In this document: positions 7,367 to 14,871 of the stretch, piece after piece
Position numbering within the stretch: position 1 is the first letter of the stretch
How the letters are laid out: each line of letters starts with the position of its first letter
Source: CAYUYH01 sp964449175
Lineage (GTDB): Bacteria > Planctomycetota > Phycisphaerae > SM23-33
Length of the DNA: 24,518 nt
Direction of reading: 5' to 3'
Assembly (NCBI GenBank): GCA_964449175.1
Contig: CAYUYH010000006.1
Span: forward strand, 1 to 24,518
Program-made: the position numbers and the translations under genes
Notes under the pieces: model-generated
The model's database searches: none
Told to the model about the DNA's origin: nothing
The model's input: the letters and a program-made list of their open reading frames with translations, nothing else

Positions 7367-9862
7367 ATGGCCAAGGACAAGGCCCCCGTCAAGGCTGCCC
7401 CGGACGGCAGCGTATACGACGAGAGCAAGATCAAGGTGCTTCGCGGGCTGGAGGCGGTTCGCAAGCGCCCGAGCATGTACATCGGCGACACGACCCCCCG
7501 GGGGCTGCACCACCTGGTCTGGGAGATCGTCGACAACAGCATCGACGAGGCGATGGCCGGGCGATGCAACAACATCGCCGTGGTCATCCATCCCGACGGC
7601 TCGTGCAGCGTCAGCGACGACGGCGTGGGCATACCGGTAGGCCCGCACCCCACCGAAAAGATCTCCACGCTGGAGGTCGTGCTCTGCCAGCTCCACGCCG
7701 GCGGGAAGTTCGACCACGACACGTACAAGGTGTCCGGCGGGCTGCACGGCGTGGGCGCCTCGGTGGTCAACGCGCTGAGCGAGTGGCTGGAGGCGGAGGT
7801 CTGCCGCGACGGGGCGGTCTGGTCCATGGAGTTTCAGCAAGGCAAGAAGCTCAGCGAGCCCAAGAAGATAGGCCAACGCAAGCGATCCGGCACGAAGATC
7901 ACCTTCAAGCCCGACTCGAGCATCTTCCCGGACGTCAGCTTCCGCTACGAGGTGCTGCTGACCCGCCTGCGGGAGCTGGCCTACCTCAACGAGGGCGTGT
8001 GCATCAAGCTGTCGGACCTGCGAAGCGGCAAGGAAGAGTCATTCCAGTACAAGAAGGGCCTGGTCGCGTTCGTCCAGCACCTCAACGAGGGCAAGCAGAC
8101 GCTCCACCGCCCGGTCGTGATCCACAAGGAGGACGAGGAAACCAAGCTCGTCGCCGACATCGTTCTCCAGTACACCGACGGCTACAACGAGACGGTTTAC
8201 TCGTTCGCCAACAACATTCACACGCTGGAGGGCGGGGCGCACCTGTCGGGTTTCCGCAGCGCCTTGACGCGGACGATCAACTACTACGCCCGCGCCGCCA
8301 AGCTCATCAAGAACGGCGAGACGCCCAGCGGCGATGACCTCCGCGAGGGCCTGACGGCCGTCATATCCGTCAAGGTGCCGGACCCGCAGTTCGAGGGCCA
8401 GACCAAGACCAAGCTCGGCAACAGCGAGGTGGAGAGCTTCGTCACCCAGGTGGTCAACGAGCAGCTAGGCACGTGGCTGGAGGAGCACCCGCCGGACGCC
8501 AAGCGGGTGATCTCCAAGGGCATCCAGGCATTGCAGGCCCGCGAGGCTGCCCGCAAGGCCCGCGACCTGACGCGGCGGAAGGGCGCGCTGTCCAGCGGCT
8601 CGTTGCCGGGCAAGCTGGCCGACTGCCGCTCCAAGGACGTCGCCAGCACCGAGCTGTTCCTGGTCGAGGGCGACTCCGCCGGCGGCCCGGCCAAGCAGGG
8701 ACGCGACAGCGCCATCCAGGCCATCCTGCCGCTGCGGGGCAAGATACTCAACGTCGAGAAGGCCCGGCTGGATAAGATCCTCAACTTCGCCGAGATTCAG
8801 AAGATCATCTCCGCGCTCGGCTGCGGCATCGGCGAGGACGAGTTCGACATCGGCAAGCTGCGCTACGGCAAAGTCATCATCATGACCGACGCCGACGTCG
8901 ATGGCAGCCACATCCGTACGCTGCTGCTGACGTTCTTCTTCCGGTACATGAACCAGTTGATCTCCAACGGCCACGTCTTCATCGCCCAGCCGCCGCTGTA
9001 CCTGGTGACGCGAAAGCGACACAAGGAATACGTCCTCAACGAGCAGCAGATGCGCGATACGCTGGTGAACCTGGGGCTGGACGGCACGACACTCCAGGTG
9101 CGCGACGGCGGCAAGAAAGGCAAGACGGTCGCCGAGTACACCGGGGCCAAGCTGCGCGAGCTGATGGAGCTGCTGGACCAGCTTGGCGAGAACATCCGGA
9201 TCGTTGAGCGTCGCGGCATCAGCTTCGCCGAGTTGATGGCCAATCGCGCCGACGGCAAGTGGCCGACGCATTGGCTTGTGGTCAACGGGCGGAACGTGTA
9301 CTGCCACTCAGCCGAGGATTACGAGGCCCAATTGGCCTCGGCCAACGCGCTGCTGGAGGACGAGGACCTCGAAGCCGGCAACGGCGCGCCCAACAACGTG
9401 CAGGCGAATGCCGCCATCCATGTCCGCAAGCGGGCAGAGCTGCACGAGGTACGGGAGATCGCCAAGCTGTTCGACCGGATCGCCAAGCGCGGCCTGGACA
9501 CCGAGGACTTCCTCGCACACCGCCAGGAGTCCGTAACGGGCGAGAAGGCCCCAGCCAAGTACGTCTTGCTGAACGACTCCGACTCGCACGAGCTGGACAA
9601 CATCGCCCAGATCGCCCCGGGCGTACGCGAGATCGGCTCGAAGGACATGGAGATCAAGCGCTTCAAGGGCCTGGGCGAGATGAACGCCGACCAGCTGTGG
9701 GAAACCACCATGGACCCGACCCGCCGAGTGCTGCTCCGCGTGCGGTCCGAAGAGGCCGCCGAGGCCGACTACATGTTCTCCCTGCTCATGGGAGACAACG
9801 TCGAACGCCGCCGGGATTTCATCGAGGAAAACGCCCTCGAGGTGAAGAACCTCGACGTGTGA
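7367..9862 (+). CDS. gyrB: DNA gyrase subunit B
   Basis: An 831-residue type IIA topoisomerase ATPase subunit that works with GyrA to introduce negative supercoils. The GHKL ATPase part carries RKRPSMYIGDT, WEIVDNSIDEA (catalytic Glu53, Mg-binding Asn57) and GGLHGVGASVVNALS. The transducer domain follows. The TOPRIM domain has EGDSAGG (Glu434) and DADVDGSH (Asp508, Asp510). The end contains KRFKGLGEMNADQLWETTMDP, the GyrB tail. Between TOPRIM halves there is a long insertion (about residues 560-750), as in many Gram-negative GyrB proteins, which explains the length above 650. Within TOPRIM the usual GGSAKQGRDR reads GGPAKQGRDS (Pro441, Ser448). AGGAG lies ten bases before the ATG. gyrA is not in the window. 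The charged stretch and motif pattern exclude ParE only by inference. Confidence 0.96.
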   Translation: MAKDKAPVKAAPDGSVYDESKIKVLRGLEAVRKRPSMYIGDTTPRGLHHLVWEIVDNSIDEAMAGRCNNIAVVIHPDGSCSVSDDGVGIPVGPHPTEKISTLEVVLCQLHAGGKFDHDTYKVSGGLHGVGASVVNALSEWLEAEVCRDGAVWSMEFQQGKKLSEPKKIGQRKRSGTKITFKPDSSIFPDVSFRYEVLLTRLRELAYLNEGVCIKLSDLRSGKEESFQYKKGLVAFVQHLNEGKQTLHRPVVIHKEDEETKLVADIVLQYTDGYNETVYSFANNIHTLEGGAHLSGFRSALTRTINYYARAAKLIKNGETPSGDDLREGLTAVISVKVPDPQFEGQTKTKLGNSEVESFVTQVVNEQLGTWLEEHPPDAKRVISKGIQALQAREAARKARDLTRRKGALSSGSLPGKLADCRSKDVASTELFLVEGDSAGGPAKQGRDSAIQAILPLRGKILNVEKARLDKILNFAEIQKIISALGCGIGEDEFDIGKLRYGKVIIMTDADVDGSHIRTLLLTFFFRYMNQLISNGHVFIAQPPLYLVTRKRHKEYVLNEQQMRDTLVNLGLDGTTLQVRDGGKKGKTVAEYTGAKLRELMELLDQLGENIRIVERRGISFAELMANRADGKWPTHWLVVNGRNVYCHSAEDYEAQLASANALLEDEDLEAGNGAPNNVQANAAIHVRKRAELHEVREIAKLFDRIAKRGLDTEDFLAHRQESVTGEKAPAKYVLLNDSDSHELDNIAQIAPGVREIGSKDMEIKRFKGLGEMNADQLWETTMDPTRRVLLRVRSEEAAEADYMFSLLMGDNVERRRDFIEENALEVKNLDV

Positions 9863-9930
9863 TCCGCCGGCGGGAAGCTGGTCGCAGCGACGACGGGACA
9901 GTGTTCATGCCGACTGCGAGATTCTCCCCC

Positions 9931-9959
9931 ACTCGCCCCGGCGAGTCGCCTGCGGCGAC
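9931..9959. repeat. REP-like double hairpin, copy A
   Basis: Two adjoining inverted repeats: ACTCGCC-CC-GGCGAGT (9931-9946) and GTCGCC-TGC-GGCGAC (9945-9959). Bases 9932-9955 match copy B (11349-11372, opposite strand) with one mismatch in 24. Copy A lies in the 153-base spacer between gyrB and larA. It could act as a transcript-end or mRNA-stabilising structure after gyrB; there is no T-run, so a classical terminator is unlikely. Confidence 0.6.
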
Positions 9960-10015
9960 CCCGCGGTGGAGCCTCATGTTGCCGGAGGCGCCGGTAGAAT
10001 GAGATTGGAGACGTT

Positions 10016-11296
10016 ATGAGCCTCATCGCGCGAACATCGCAGGCCGGCACGCCGCTGAGCGAGGCCGCAACGGGCGAGGTTATCGCCCAGGCCGCGGCGG
10101 CGATCTCCCCCGCCGGCAAGCGGGTGCTGGTCCTCATTCCCGACCACACGCGGACCTGCCCGCTGCCGAGCATCACGCGCCAGCTCCACGAGGCAATCGC
10201 GCCGTCGGCCAGGCGGCTCGATTTCATGGTCGCGCTCGGCACGCACCCGCCCCTTGCGGACGACCAGATCGACCGCCTCGTCGGCGTCGAGCCGGGCCGG
10301 CGAGAGAAGGTCTTCCCCGGCAGCCAATTCCTTAACCACCGCTGGAAAGACCCAGACGCCCTTGCCTGCATCGGCACTCTGCCGGCCAAGCGAATCCGCG
10401 AGATTACCGGCGGGCTGTTCGAGATGGACGTCGACGTGACCATCAACAAGCTCGTGTTCGACTACGACACGGTCATCATCGCCGGGCCTGTCTTCCCGCA
10501 CGAGGTGGTGGGCTTCTCCGGCGGCAGCAAGTACTTCTTCCCGGGCATATGCGGGGCGGAGCTGCTGAACTTCTTCCACTGGCTGGGCGCGGTTATCACC
10601 TCCCCCAAGATCATCGGCAACAAGCTCACGCCCGTTCGCGCAACGCTGGAGGCCGCAGCCGACATGCTCAACTTCGAGAAGTTCGCCCTGTCGATGGTCG
10701 TCACAGGCCACGACCTGGCGGGGCTGTTCTTCGGGCCGGTCCGCGAGAGCTGGTCAGCCGCAGCCGACCTATCGGGCAAGCTGCACATCACCTATGTGGA
10801 CAAGCCCTTCGACTCGGTGCTGTCCCGCGCGCCGGAGATGTACGACGAGCTGTGGGTGGGCGCGAAGTGCATGTACAAGATGGAGCCGGTCGTCGCCGAC
10901 GGCGGCGAGCTGATCATCTACGCCCCGCACATCACCGAGATCTCCGCCTCGCACGGGCGGGTGATCGAGGAGGTCGGCTATCACACGCGGGACTTCTTTC
11001 TAGCCCAGTGGGAGCGGGTCAAGCACTACCCCTGGGGCGTGCTGGCCCACTCGACGCATGTCCGCGGCATCGGCACGTACCACAATGGCGTGGAGAGCTG
11101 CCGCATCGCCGTCACGCTGGCCACCGGCATACCCGAGGCGACCTGCCGCAAGGTGAACCTGGGCTACCGCGACCCGGCCGGCATCGACGTCGCCGACTGG
11201 CAAGGCCGCCAGTCCGAGGGCAAGCTCTATGTCCCCAAGGCCGGCGAGATGCTCTACAAGCTCGCCGATCCCCCCGCCTGGCAACGCGCGAAGTGA
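10016..11296 (+). CDS. larA: LarA-family nickel-pincer lactate racemase-like protein
   Basis: A 426-residue member of the LarA (DUF2088) family, which racemises or epimerises 2-hydroxy acids with a nickel-pincer nucleotide cofactor. DHTRTCP (43-49), GTHPPL (75-80) and the block PHEVVGFSGGSKYFFPG (161-177) are present. Lys172 is at the position of the lysine that covalently holds the pincer, with His162 and His188 at the same spacing as His174 and His200 around Lys184 of Lactobacillus plantarum LarA; His77 matches the catalytic His108. The active site therefore looks complete. The natural substrate may be lactate or another hydroxy acid. GGAG lies five bases before the ATG. A TAGAAT at 9995-10000 is a possible -10 box, but without a -35. 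The cofactor genes larB, larC and larE are not in the window. Confidence 0.9.
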   Translation: MSLIARTSQAGTPLSEAATGEVIAQAAAAISPAGKRVLVLIPDHTRTCPLPSITRQLHEAIAPSARRLDFMVALGTHPPLADDQIDRLVGVEPGRREKVFPGSQFLNHRWKDPDALACIGTLPAKRIREITGGLFEMDVDVTINKLVFDYDTVIIAGPVFPHEVVGFSGGSKYFFPGICGAELLNFFHWLGAVITSPKIIGNKLTPVRATLEAAADMLNFEKFALSMVVTGHDLAGLFFGPVRESWSAAADLSGKLHITYVDKPFDSVLSRAPEMYDELWVGAKCMYKMEPVVADGGELIIYAPHITEISASHGRVIEEVGYHTRDFFLAQWERVKHYPWGVLAHSTHVRGIGTYHNGVESCRIAVTLATGIPEATCRKVNLGYRDPAGIDVADWQGRQSEGKLYVPKAGEMLYKLADPPAWQRAK

Positions 11297-11299
11297 GCC

Positions 11300-11334
11300 A
11301 ATTGCGGATTGCGAATCGCGGATTGCGGATTAAG
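11300..11334 (+). repeat. Heptanucleotide tandem array after larA
   Basis: Five consecutive 7-base units begin four bases after the larA stop: AATTGCG, GATTGCG, AATCGCG, GATTGCG, GATTAAG. The consensus GATTGCG is the same heptad family as in the arrays at 11452-11486 and 16920-16954 (GATTTCG). No coding function is apparent. Confidence 0.75.
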
Positions 11335-11338
11335 GAAG

Positions 11339-11385
11339 CCCCTCGTCTCCGCAGGCGACTCGCCGTGGCGAGCCGCGGCGAGGGG
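11339..11385. repeat. REP-like hairpin, copy B
   Basis: An outer inverted repeat CCCCTCG (11339-11345) with CGAGGGG (11379-11385) encloses an inner hairpin CTCGCC-GT-GGCGAG (11359-11372). The minus strand of 11349-11372 matches copy A with one mismatch in 24 bases. It follows the heptad array in the larA downstream spacer. Confidence 0.6.
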
Positions 11386-11396
11386 ATAGGCTACTT

Positions 11397-11619
11397 GGTC
11401 AATCAGTCGATCGCTCAATCAGTCAGAGGGGCAGTTGGCAGAGCCGAAGGCGATTTCGGAATTCGGATTGGGGATTTCGGATTAGTGCACATCGCCCACG
11501 GGCATGGCGACGCACGGATCGGCCAATTGACTGATTCGCCGATTGACCAACTGACGGTCTTCTCCAGGCGACGGCCGCGAGGTCGCAGGCGCCCCGACTG
11601 ACCAGTTGACCGATTGGCC
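11397..11619. repeat. Composite tetrad/heptad repeat element 1 at a convergent gene junction
   Basis: The spacer 11297-11624 between larA and the radical SAM gene has no gene. This part contains, in order: seven tetrads ending TC (GGTC AATC AGTC GATC GCTC AATC AGTC, 11397-11424); a 58-base core (11437-11494) with heptads GATTTCG, GAATTCG, GATTGGG, GATTTCG; tetrads of inverse polarity (AATT GACT GATT CGCC GATT GACC AACT GACG, 11525-11556); and a further run GACT GACC AGTT GACC GATT GGCC (11596-11619) that ends five bases before the radical SAM stop. The left and right arrays are roughly inverted copies. The core is about 86% identical to that of element 2, and the right arm (11521-11563, minus strand) matches 16850-16892 with three C/T differences in 43 bases. 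Confidence 0.8.
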
Positions 11620-11624
11620 ATCCT

Positions 11625-13415
11625 TCACGCCAGGGCGGCCTGCATGCGCTCGTGCTCGCGGAGGAGGAACTCTTCGCCGCGATGGCAGACGATGTGCGAC
11701 CAGGGCAGCGGGCTGCCCGGCGAGATCGGCTGATGGGCGTAGCGCGCCGGGTCGATGCCGACCTGCTCGAACGCAGCCAGCCAACGGGCATAGTTGAAGT
11801 GCTCGTCCCAGGCGTCCATCCGCGCCCCCGCCCGCCAGGCGGCCTCGATAACCTCGCCGACGCGACGGTCGCCGCGGGCGATCACCGCCTCCAGGATGCT
11901 CCGCTCGATGCGGTGGAACTTAAAGCTCACCGGCCCACGCCGGGCGAGCTCGCGCAGGCGGCGGCGGACGGCGAAGAAGTACTCCGCCTCGCGCATCGCC
12001 GCCCACTGCATGGGCGTGTGCGGCTTGGGCACGAACCACGAGACCGAGGCTGAAATCGCCCCATGCTGGCCGTCCACGCCGCGGCGGGCGTCGCTGAGGC
12101 GCCGGCAGAGGTCGTATATCGCGTCGATGTCGGCCTCGCCCTCGCCCGGCAGCCCGGCCATGAAATAAACCTTCACCCGCCGCCAGCCCGCCTCGTAGGC
12201 GGCCGTCACGCCGGCGAGCATGTCCTCGTCGGTGATGTCCTTGCCGATGGCTGCCCGCAGTCGCGGCGTGGCTGCCTCGGCTGCGATCGTCAGCCCGCCC
12301 TTGCGGACCACGCTGGTCAACCGCGGCAGGTTGGCCAGCAGCTTGCCCACGCGGAGCGACGGCAGCGACACGGACACGCGCCGGTCGGCGAACTCGGCGT
12401 TCAGCCGGTCGATCAGCTCTTCCAGGTGCGGGTAGTCGCTGGCCGACAGGCTCAGCAGGGCCACCTCGCGATAGCCCGTGGCGGCCAGGGCCTGGCGGAC
12501 GACGGAGACGATTCTCCGGACGCCGCGGCGGCGGACCGGCAGTCGCGTGTGCCCAGCCTGGCAGAAGCGGCAGCCGTTGGGGCAGCCACGGTCGATCTCC
12601 ACCACCACGCGCTGGTGGACGGCCTCGGCCAGCGGCACGAGCGGGCGCGTGATGGCTGGGCTTTCGGCCAATGTCGCGATATGTGCGCGCGGAATCTGGC
12701 GGGGGATGTCGCCAGCCTTCGGCTCCAGGCCGAGGTACGCGCCGTCGGCGTCATACTGCGGGGCGTACAGACTCGGCACGTAGGCGGACGGCAGCTCCCT
12801 GGCCGCGGCAAGCAGCATGTCGCGCCGGCTCGCGCCGCTGCGCTTCATCCGGCGGACCAGCTCGACCAGCGCCGGCAGCGTCTGCTCGCCGTCGCCCGGC
12901 AGGAAGATGTCGATGAACTCCGCCAGCGGCTCGGGGCTGTCAGCCAGGGCGTCGCCGCCGACCACGATGGGGTGCTGCTCGCCGCGCCGGGCCGACCGCA
13001 GCGGCACGCCGGCAAGGTCGAGCATCGTCAGCACGTTCGTCGCGCACATCTCGTACGACAGCGAGAAGCCGAGGATGTCGAAGTCGCCCACGCCGCGGCG
13101 GCTCTCCCAGCCCCACAGCGGGACGCCGCGGTCGCGGCAGACGGCTTCGGCGTCGAGTCGCGGGGAGTAGGTCCGGTCGGCGGCTACGCCGGGCGCGTCG
13201 TTGAGCAGTTGGTAGAGTATCTGGCTGCCGAGGTGGCTGATGCCGACGCTGTAGGCGTCGGGGAACGCCAGGGCCACGGTCACCTCCGCGGCCTGGACGT
13301 CGCGGCGGCGGGCATTGATCTCCATGCCGACGTACTGCGACGGCTGGCGCACCGCCGGCAGCAGCACGCCGCTGATAAGTCCGCCAACGTCCCGGATTTC
13401 GCTGCCAGTCAGCAT
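11625..13415 (-). CDS. Radical SAM protein with B12-binding-like N-terminal domain (TIGR03960 type)
   Basis: A 596-residue protein. Residues about 20-240 form a cobalamin-binding-like Rossmann region with QPSQYVGMEIN, LAFPDAYSVGISHLG and GGDALADSPEPLAEFIDIFLPGDGEQ. The radical SAM core follows, with the 4Fe-4S motif CPNGCRFC (Cys278, Cys282, Cys285), an AEAATPRLR segment and VKVYFMAGLPGE. The tail has PHTPMQW and the family ending with WDEHFNYARW. This order matches the uncharacterised radical SAM family TIGR03960. Its usual partner, a DUF2344 protein, is not beside it here. The reaction is unknown. The ATG at 13415 is chosen because family similarity starts there and GGAAGG lies four bases upstream; a longer frame to 13514 reads through the divergent promoter spacer. 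It converges with larA. Confidence 0.88.
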   Translation of the reverse strand: MLTGSEIRDVGGLISGVLLPAVRQPSQYVGMEINARRRDVQAAEVTVALAFPDAYSVGISHLGSQILYQLLNDAPGVAADRTYSPRLDAEAVCRDRGVPLWGWESRRGVGDFDILGFSLSYEMCATNVLTMLDLAGVPLRSARRGEQHPIVVGGDALADSPEPLAEFIDIFLPGDGEQTLPALVELVRRMKRSGASRRDMLLAAARELPSAYVPSLYAPQYDADGAYLGLEPKAGDIPRQIPRAHIATLAESPAITRPLVPLAEAVHQRVVVEIDRGCPNGCRFCQAGHTRLPVRRRGVRRIVSVVRQALAATGYREVALLSLSASDYPHLEELIDRLNAEFADRRVSVSLPSLRVGKLLANLPRLTSVVRKGGLTIAAEAATPRLRAAIGKDITDEDMLAGVTAAYEAGWRRVKVYFMAGLPGEGEADIDAIYDLCRRLSDARRGVDGQHGAISASVSWFVPKPHTPMQWAAMREAEYFFAVRRRLRELARRGPVSFKFHRIERSILEAVIARGDRRVGEVIEAAWRAGARMDAWDEHFNYARWLAAFEQVGIDPARYAHQPISPGSPLPWSHIVCHRGEEFLLREHERMQAALA

Positions 13416-13513
13416 CGGTCCTTCCGCTTTGCAGACATCCGCCCGGGTGCTATCATAAGGTCGCCGGCGGCGGCGAAGAAGCGCCGTCGCCTCATTACCG
13501 AAGGGCTCCGACA
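13416..13513. promoter_or_regulatory. Divergent promoter spacer with leader hairpin
   Basis: This spacer separates the leftward radical SAM gene from the rightward small membrane gene. On the plus strand TTTGCA (13428-13433) and TATCAT (13451-13456) are 17 bases apart. On the minus strand TATGAT (13457-13452) overlaps that -10, without a good -35. In the rightward leader GGCGGCGGCG (13466-13475) pairs with CGCCGTCGCC (13482-13491) around a six-base loop with one mismatch, a strong hairpin about 22 bases before the predicted TTG start. Confidence 0.4.
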
Positions 13514-13693
13514 TTGCGGCCTGACAGACACTATCTCGCGGGCGCCCTCATCGCCGGGGGCGGGGGGCTTCTTGTTCTTGGCGTGTTCCTGCTGCTGGTG
13601 AAGCTGGTGATGCTGCTGGCATGGACGGCCGGCGGCATGATCGCCCTCGCCGGGGGCATCATGCTTGTCATCGGGCTGCTCGTCCGCGGATAA
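13514..13693 (+). CDS. Small two-helix membrane protein, 59 residues
   Basis: A short frame from a TTG at 13514 (AAGGG nine bases upstream) encodes MRPDRHYLAGALIAGGGGLL and continues to a TAA at 13691. After a basic N-terminus there are two strongly hydrophobic stretches (about residues 8-27 and 32-56) joined by a short KLVMLLAWTAGG segment, ending LLVRG. Third-position GC is high, as in the neighbours, and composition is membrane-like, which argues for a real gene. No known family is recognised. It starts a rightward group with yjbQ (38-base gap) and the zinc-ribbon gene. The main doubt is the TTG start; an internal ATG at 13610 would leave only one helix. Confidence 0.55.
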   Translation: MRPDRHYLAGALIAGGGGLLVLGVFLLLVKLVMLLAWTAGGMIALAGGIMLVIGLLVRG

Positions 13694-13731
13694 TCCCCGC
13701 GGACGCGATAGCCGGAGAAGGGACGGACGAG

Positions 13732-14145
13732 ATGAAGCACCTGACGGAGTACTTGACGTTCAACACCCGCCGGCATCGCGAGTACGTCAACATCACCGAG
13801 AAGGTCGCCGACGTCGTCGCCCGATCCGGCATCGCCGAGGGGATGGTGCTGGTCTCGGCGATGCACATCACCGCCGGCGTGTTCGTGAACGACGCCGAGA
13901 CCGGCCTGCTGGCCGACATCGACGATTGGCTGGAAGGCCTGGCCCCCTACCGCGACGACTACCGCCACCACCGCACCGGCGAGACCAACGGCGACTCGCA
14001 CCTCAAGAACCTCCTGGTCCACCACGAGGTGATCCTGCCGATCACCGCCGGCGAGCTTGATCTTGGTCCGTGGCAGCGGGTCTACTACGCCGAATTCGAC
14101 GGGCAGCGGCCGAAGCGGCTGGTCATCAAGGCCATGGGAGAATGA
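13732..14145 (+). CDS. yjbQ: YjbQ/UPF0047 family protein
   Basis: A 137-residue member of the YjbQ (UPF0047) family, small proteins reported as secondary thiamine-phosphate synthases in some bacteria; their main role is unclear. Family features are LVSAMHITAGVFVND (40-54), GETNGDSHLKNLLVHHEV (83-100) with conserved histidines, and ILPITAGELDLGPWQRVYYAEFDG (split around 101-124). Length is normal for the family. The ATG at 13732 follows a GAAGGGACGG purine run; frames extending upstream to 13621 would read through the small membrane gene. The stop overlaps an ATG of the next gene (ATGA at 14142-14145), so the two are translationally close. Confidence 0.92.
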   Translation: MKHLTEYLTFNTRRHREYVNITEKVADVVARSGIAEGMVLVSAMHITAGVFVNDAETGLLADIDDWLEGLAPYRDDYRHHRTGETNGDSHLKNLLVHHEVILPITAGELDLGPWQRVYYAEFDGQRPKRLVIKAMGE

Positions 14146-14147
14146 CC

Positions 14148-14648
14148 ATGAGCATCACGTTCGATTGCGAGCACTGTCACAAGGAGATCAAGGCCCCCGA
14201 CGACGCCGGCGGGCGGCGCGGAAAGTGCCCCTATTGCCATCAGAGCTGCTACATCCCCTCCCCGGTGGCCGAGGACGACCTCCTGGACCTGGCGCCCATC
14301 GACGAAGAACAGGAGCGACGGGAGAAGGAGAGGGTCCAGGCGCTGTACGAGCAGGAGCATGACCTCCTGGCCGAGACGGGCGTCGGCCCGGTTGTGCCGC
14401 TGGAGGATCGCGACGACCTGACGGCGGCGGACCTGCACCACTTCGTGGTGAACTTCTGCCTGGAGATGGCCAGGGAAAACATGGAAGGCGCGGCCGATCA
14501 GGCTGAGCGGCTTAGTCGCTTCGGCCAAGTCGGCCTGGAGGCGCTGGATGAGCTTGCCAGCGGCAAGGTGCACGAGCCGGCACTGGACGCCATCGCCCGC
14601 AAGACGCGGCAGCAGTTCCTAAACGCGCTTCGCGCCAGGCTCAGCTAG
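14148..14648 (+). CDS. Zinc-ribbon protein with acidic helical C-terminal domain
   Basis: A 166-residue protein. The N-terminus has two CxxC pairs, CEHC (7-10) and CPYC (27-30), with KEIKAPDDAGGRRGK between them, a zinc-ribbon of the type found at the start of many planctomycetal and deltaproteobacterial proteins. After a short Pro/acidic linker comes a charged helical domain rich in Glu and Arg (about 50-75) and a second helical part (about 95-166). There is no membrane segment. Start choice: ATG at 14148 has GGGAG seven bases upstream; ATG at 14142, overlapping the yjbQ stop, is two codons longer and has too short a spacing. Function unknown. Co-transcription with yjbQ is likely. Confidence 0.82.
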   Translation: MSITFDCEHCHKEIKAPDDAGGRRGKCPYCHQSCYIPSPVAEDDLLDLAPIDEEQERREKERVQALYEQEHDLLAETGVGPVVPLEDRDDLTAADLHHFVVNFCLEMARENMEGAADQAERLSRFGQVGLEALDELASGKVHEPALDAIARKTRQQFLNALRARLS

Positions 14649-14731
14649 CGGCCGATGAACACCGCGCCGGCGGCGGCGTAGTATTCAGGCAGGTCCGCCG
14701 GCGTGTAGCCGGCGAGGGTGATCGGTTCTAT
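14645..14731 (-). pseudogene. Coding-like 3' remnant, 28 codons and stop
   Basis: Read leftwards, 14731-14645 gives a sensible peptide (IEPITLAGYTPADLPEYYAA, then AGAVFIGR and TAG). Twenty-four of 28 codons end in G or C, like the genes around it. Upstream in the same frame the codon pattern becomes irregular, no ATG, GTG or TTG start is available, and an in-frame TAA closes the frame near 14855. It may be the tail of a decayed or deleted gene, now lying tail to tail with the zinc-ribbon gene and overlapping it by four bases. The family is not recognised. It could also be a chance frame. Confidence 0.3.
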
Positions 14732-14812
14732 CGTATTGTCGCGACGGCGAAACGCAGGGGCCTGTGCGTGCCGATGACAACTCGCAATTGCGGGCGACGG
14801 TATGTCGTCGCC
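14696..14812. other. Spacer with two perfect hairpins before the phasin-like gene
   Basis: The 223-base spacer 14649-14871 holds CGCCGGC-GTGTA-GCCGGCG (14696-14714) and GGCGACG-GTATGT-CGTCGCC (14793-14812), each with a seven-base perfect stem. Neither has a T-run. I could not find a convincing promoter here for the phasin-like gene. Confidence 0.4.
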
Positions 14813-14871
14813 GGGAGCGAGCCGTCCGTTTCGCCGGCCGAGACATTAAACGCGCAACTAGGGAGACTGAA

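Noticed and set aside
11297..11624. CRISPR array
   Set aside because: The repeat units are four and seven bases long with no spacers of constant length, and there are no cas genes.
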